Assembly: GCF_000372725.1 (NCBI RefSeq)
Contig: NW_005196755.1
Span: 329,663 to 393,662 of the forward strand
Origin: Emiliania huxleyi CCMP1516
Taxonomy: Eukaryota > Haptophyta > Isochrysidales > Noelaerhabdaceae
Length of the DNA stretch: 64,000 nucleotides
Direction: 5' to 3'
The notes under the pieces: model-generated
Told to the model about the DNA's origin: nothing
The model's database searches: none
What the model saw: only the letters and a program-made list of their open reading frames with translations
Shown here: one piece after another, positions 63,774 through 64,000 of the stretch
How positions within the stretch are numbered: position 1 is the first letter of the stretch
Layout: each line of letters starts with the position of its first letter
Translations under genes and position numbers: made by a program

Positions 63774-64000
63774 TCATCTCTTGCCATCGCGGGCAAGCGG
63801 CTCGCCGTCGACGTCGACCTCGTCGTCGCGGTAGAAGCCGTCCCAATTGCGCGGCTGCACCTTGAGCACGATCTCCTCGTCCTGCTCGATCGGCCCCAGC
63901 GTGGCCTTGCACGCGAGGCGCCAGCGGGGAAACCGCTTGGCCACCATCTGGACCTCTTGGGAGCTCGGCTCGCTCAACGCATCGAGCCCCTTGGCCACCT
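63774..64000 (-). CDS. C-terminal end of an unidentified gene, cut by the window edge
   Basis: The minus-strand frame stays open to the edge and ends with TGA at 63774. It reads AKGLDALSEPSSQEVQMVAK, RFPRWRLACKATLGPIEQDE, EIVLKVQPRNWDGFYRDDEV. The RWRLACKA stretch followed by an acidic segment and VLKVQP recalls the C-terminal part of adrenodoxin-type ferredoxins (R-L-A-C-Q), but only one Cys is visible, so this is weak. The composition is clearly coding-like. Confidence 0.45.
   Translation of the reverse strand, partial: VAKGLDALSEPSSQEVQMVAKRFPRWRLACKATLGPIEQDEEIVLKVQPRNWDGFYRDDEVDVDGEPLARDGKR

Overview
The window is nuclear DNA from a GC-rich unicellular eukaryote. About a dozen genes lie on both strands, most split by short introns. 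Intergenic DNA is packed with microsatellites, minisatellites and short dispersed repeats, and nothing looks like a bacterial operon. GC-biased codons, frequent GC-AG introns, algal-type sulfo- and glycosyltransferases and introner-like introns fit a GC-rich alga best. I favour a haptophyte by inference; a pelagophyte or dinoflagellate is not excluded.

Layout. 0-4.5 kb: an unknown ORF inside an inverted-repeat-bounded unit, then a PAPS-dependent sulfotransferase. 4.5-10 kb: a 10-exon class I/II aminotransferase with a mitochondrial-type N-terminus, and on the minus strand a PH/EDR2-C lipid-binding protein. 10-16 kb: mostly repeats, with two minus-strand hypothetical genes. 16-22 kb: a chimeric ankyrin/C-type-lectin ORF and a SETD9-like SET protein. 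22-28 kb: a degenerate transposon-like ORF and two minus-strand genes sharing a cysteine-rich module, one of them a GT31-like plus GT10-like fusion. 28-38 kb: a multi-pass membrane protein, two small coiled-coil or basic proteins, a GT25-like glycosyltransferase and a GST-like protein. 38-42 kb: a tandem pair of cysteine-rich paralogues and a MITE-like element. 42.0-63.3 kb: one giant gene for midasin (MDN1/Rea1), the AAA+ ATPase of 60S ribosome maturation. The right edge holds the end of an unidentified minus-strand gene.

The most striking content is the introns. In the midasin gene I could place about 31; in almost every case reading phase is preserved exactly. Donors are GC more often than GT, with one in-phase GA. 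Nearly every acceptor is AG followed by G. Most introns are 60-80 bp and are flanked by 8-42 bp exon duplications, so the donor lies in the first duplicate and the inserted DNA supplies the AG. The inserts fall into several sequence families: a 60-bp element usable in both orientations, a family shared by three unrelated genes, AT-rich TTAATTAA cores, and several minisatellite cores. Together they look like ongoing intron creation by multiple introner families.

Most genes here are unrelated housekeeping functions. The glycan-active enzymes (sulfotransferase, GT31/GT10 fusion, GT25-like protein, lectin domain) suggest investment in cell-surface polysaccharide.
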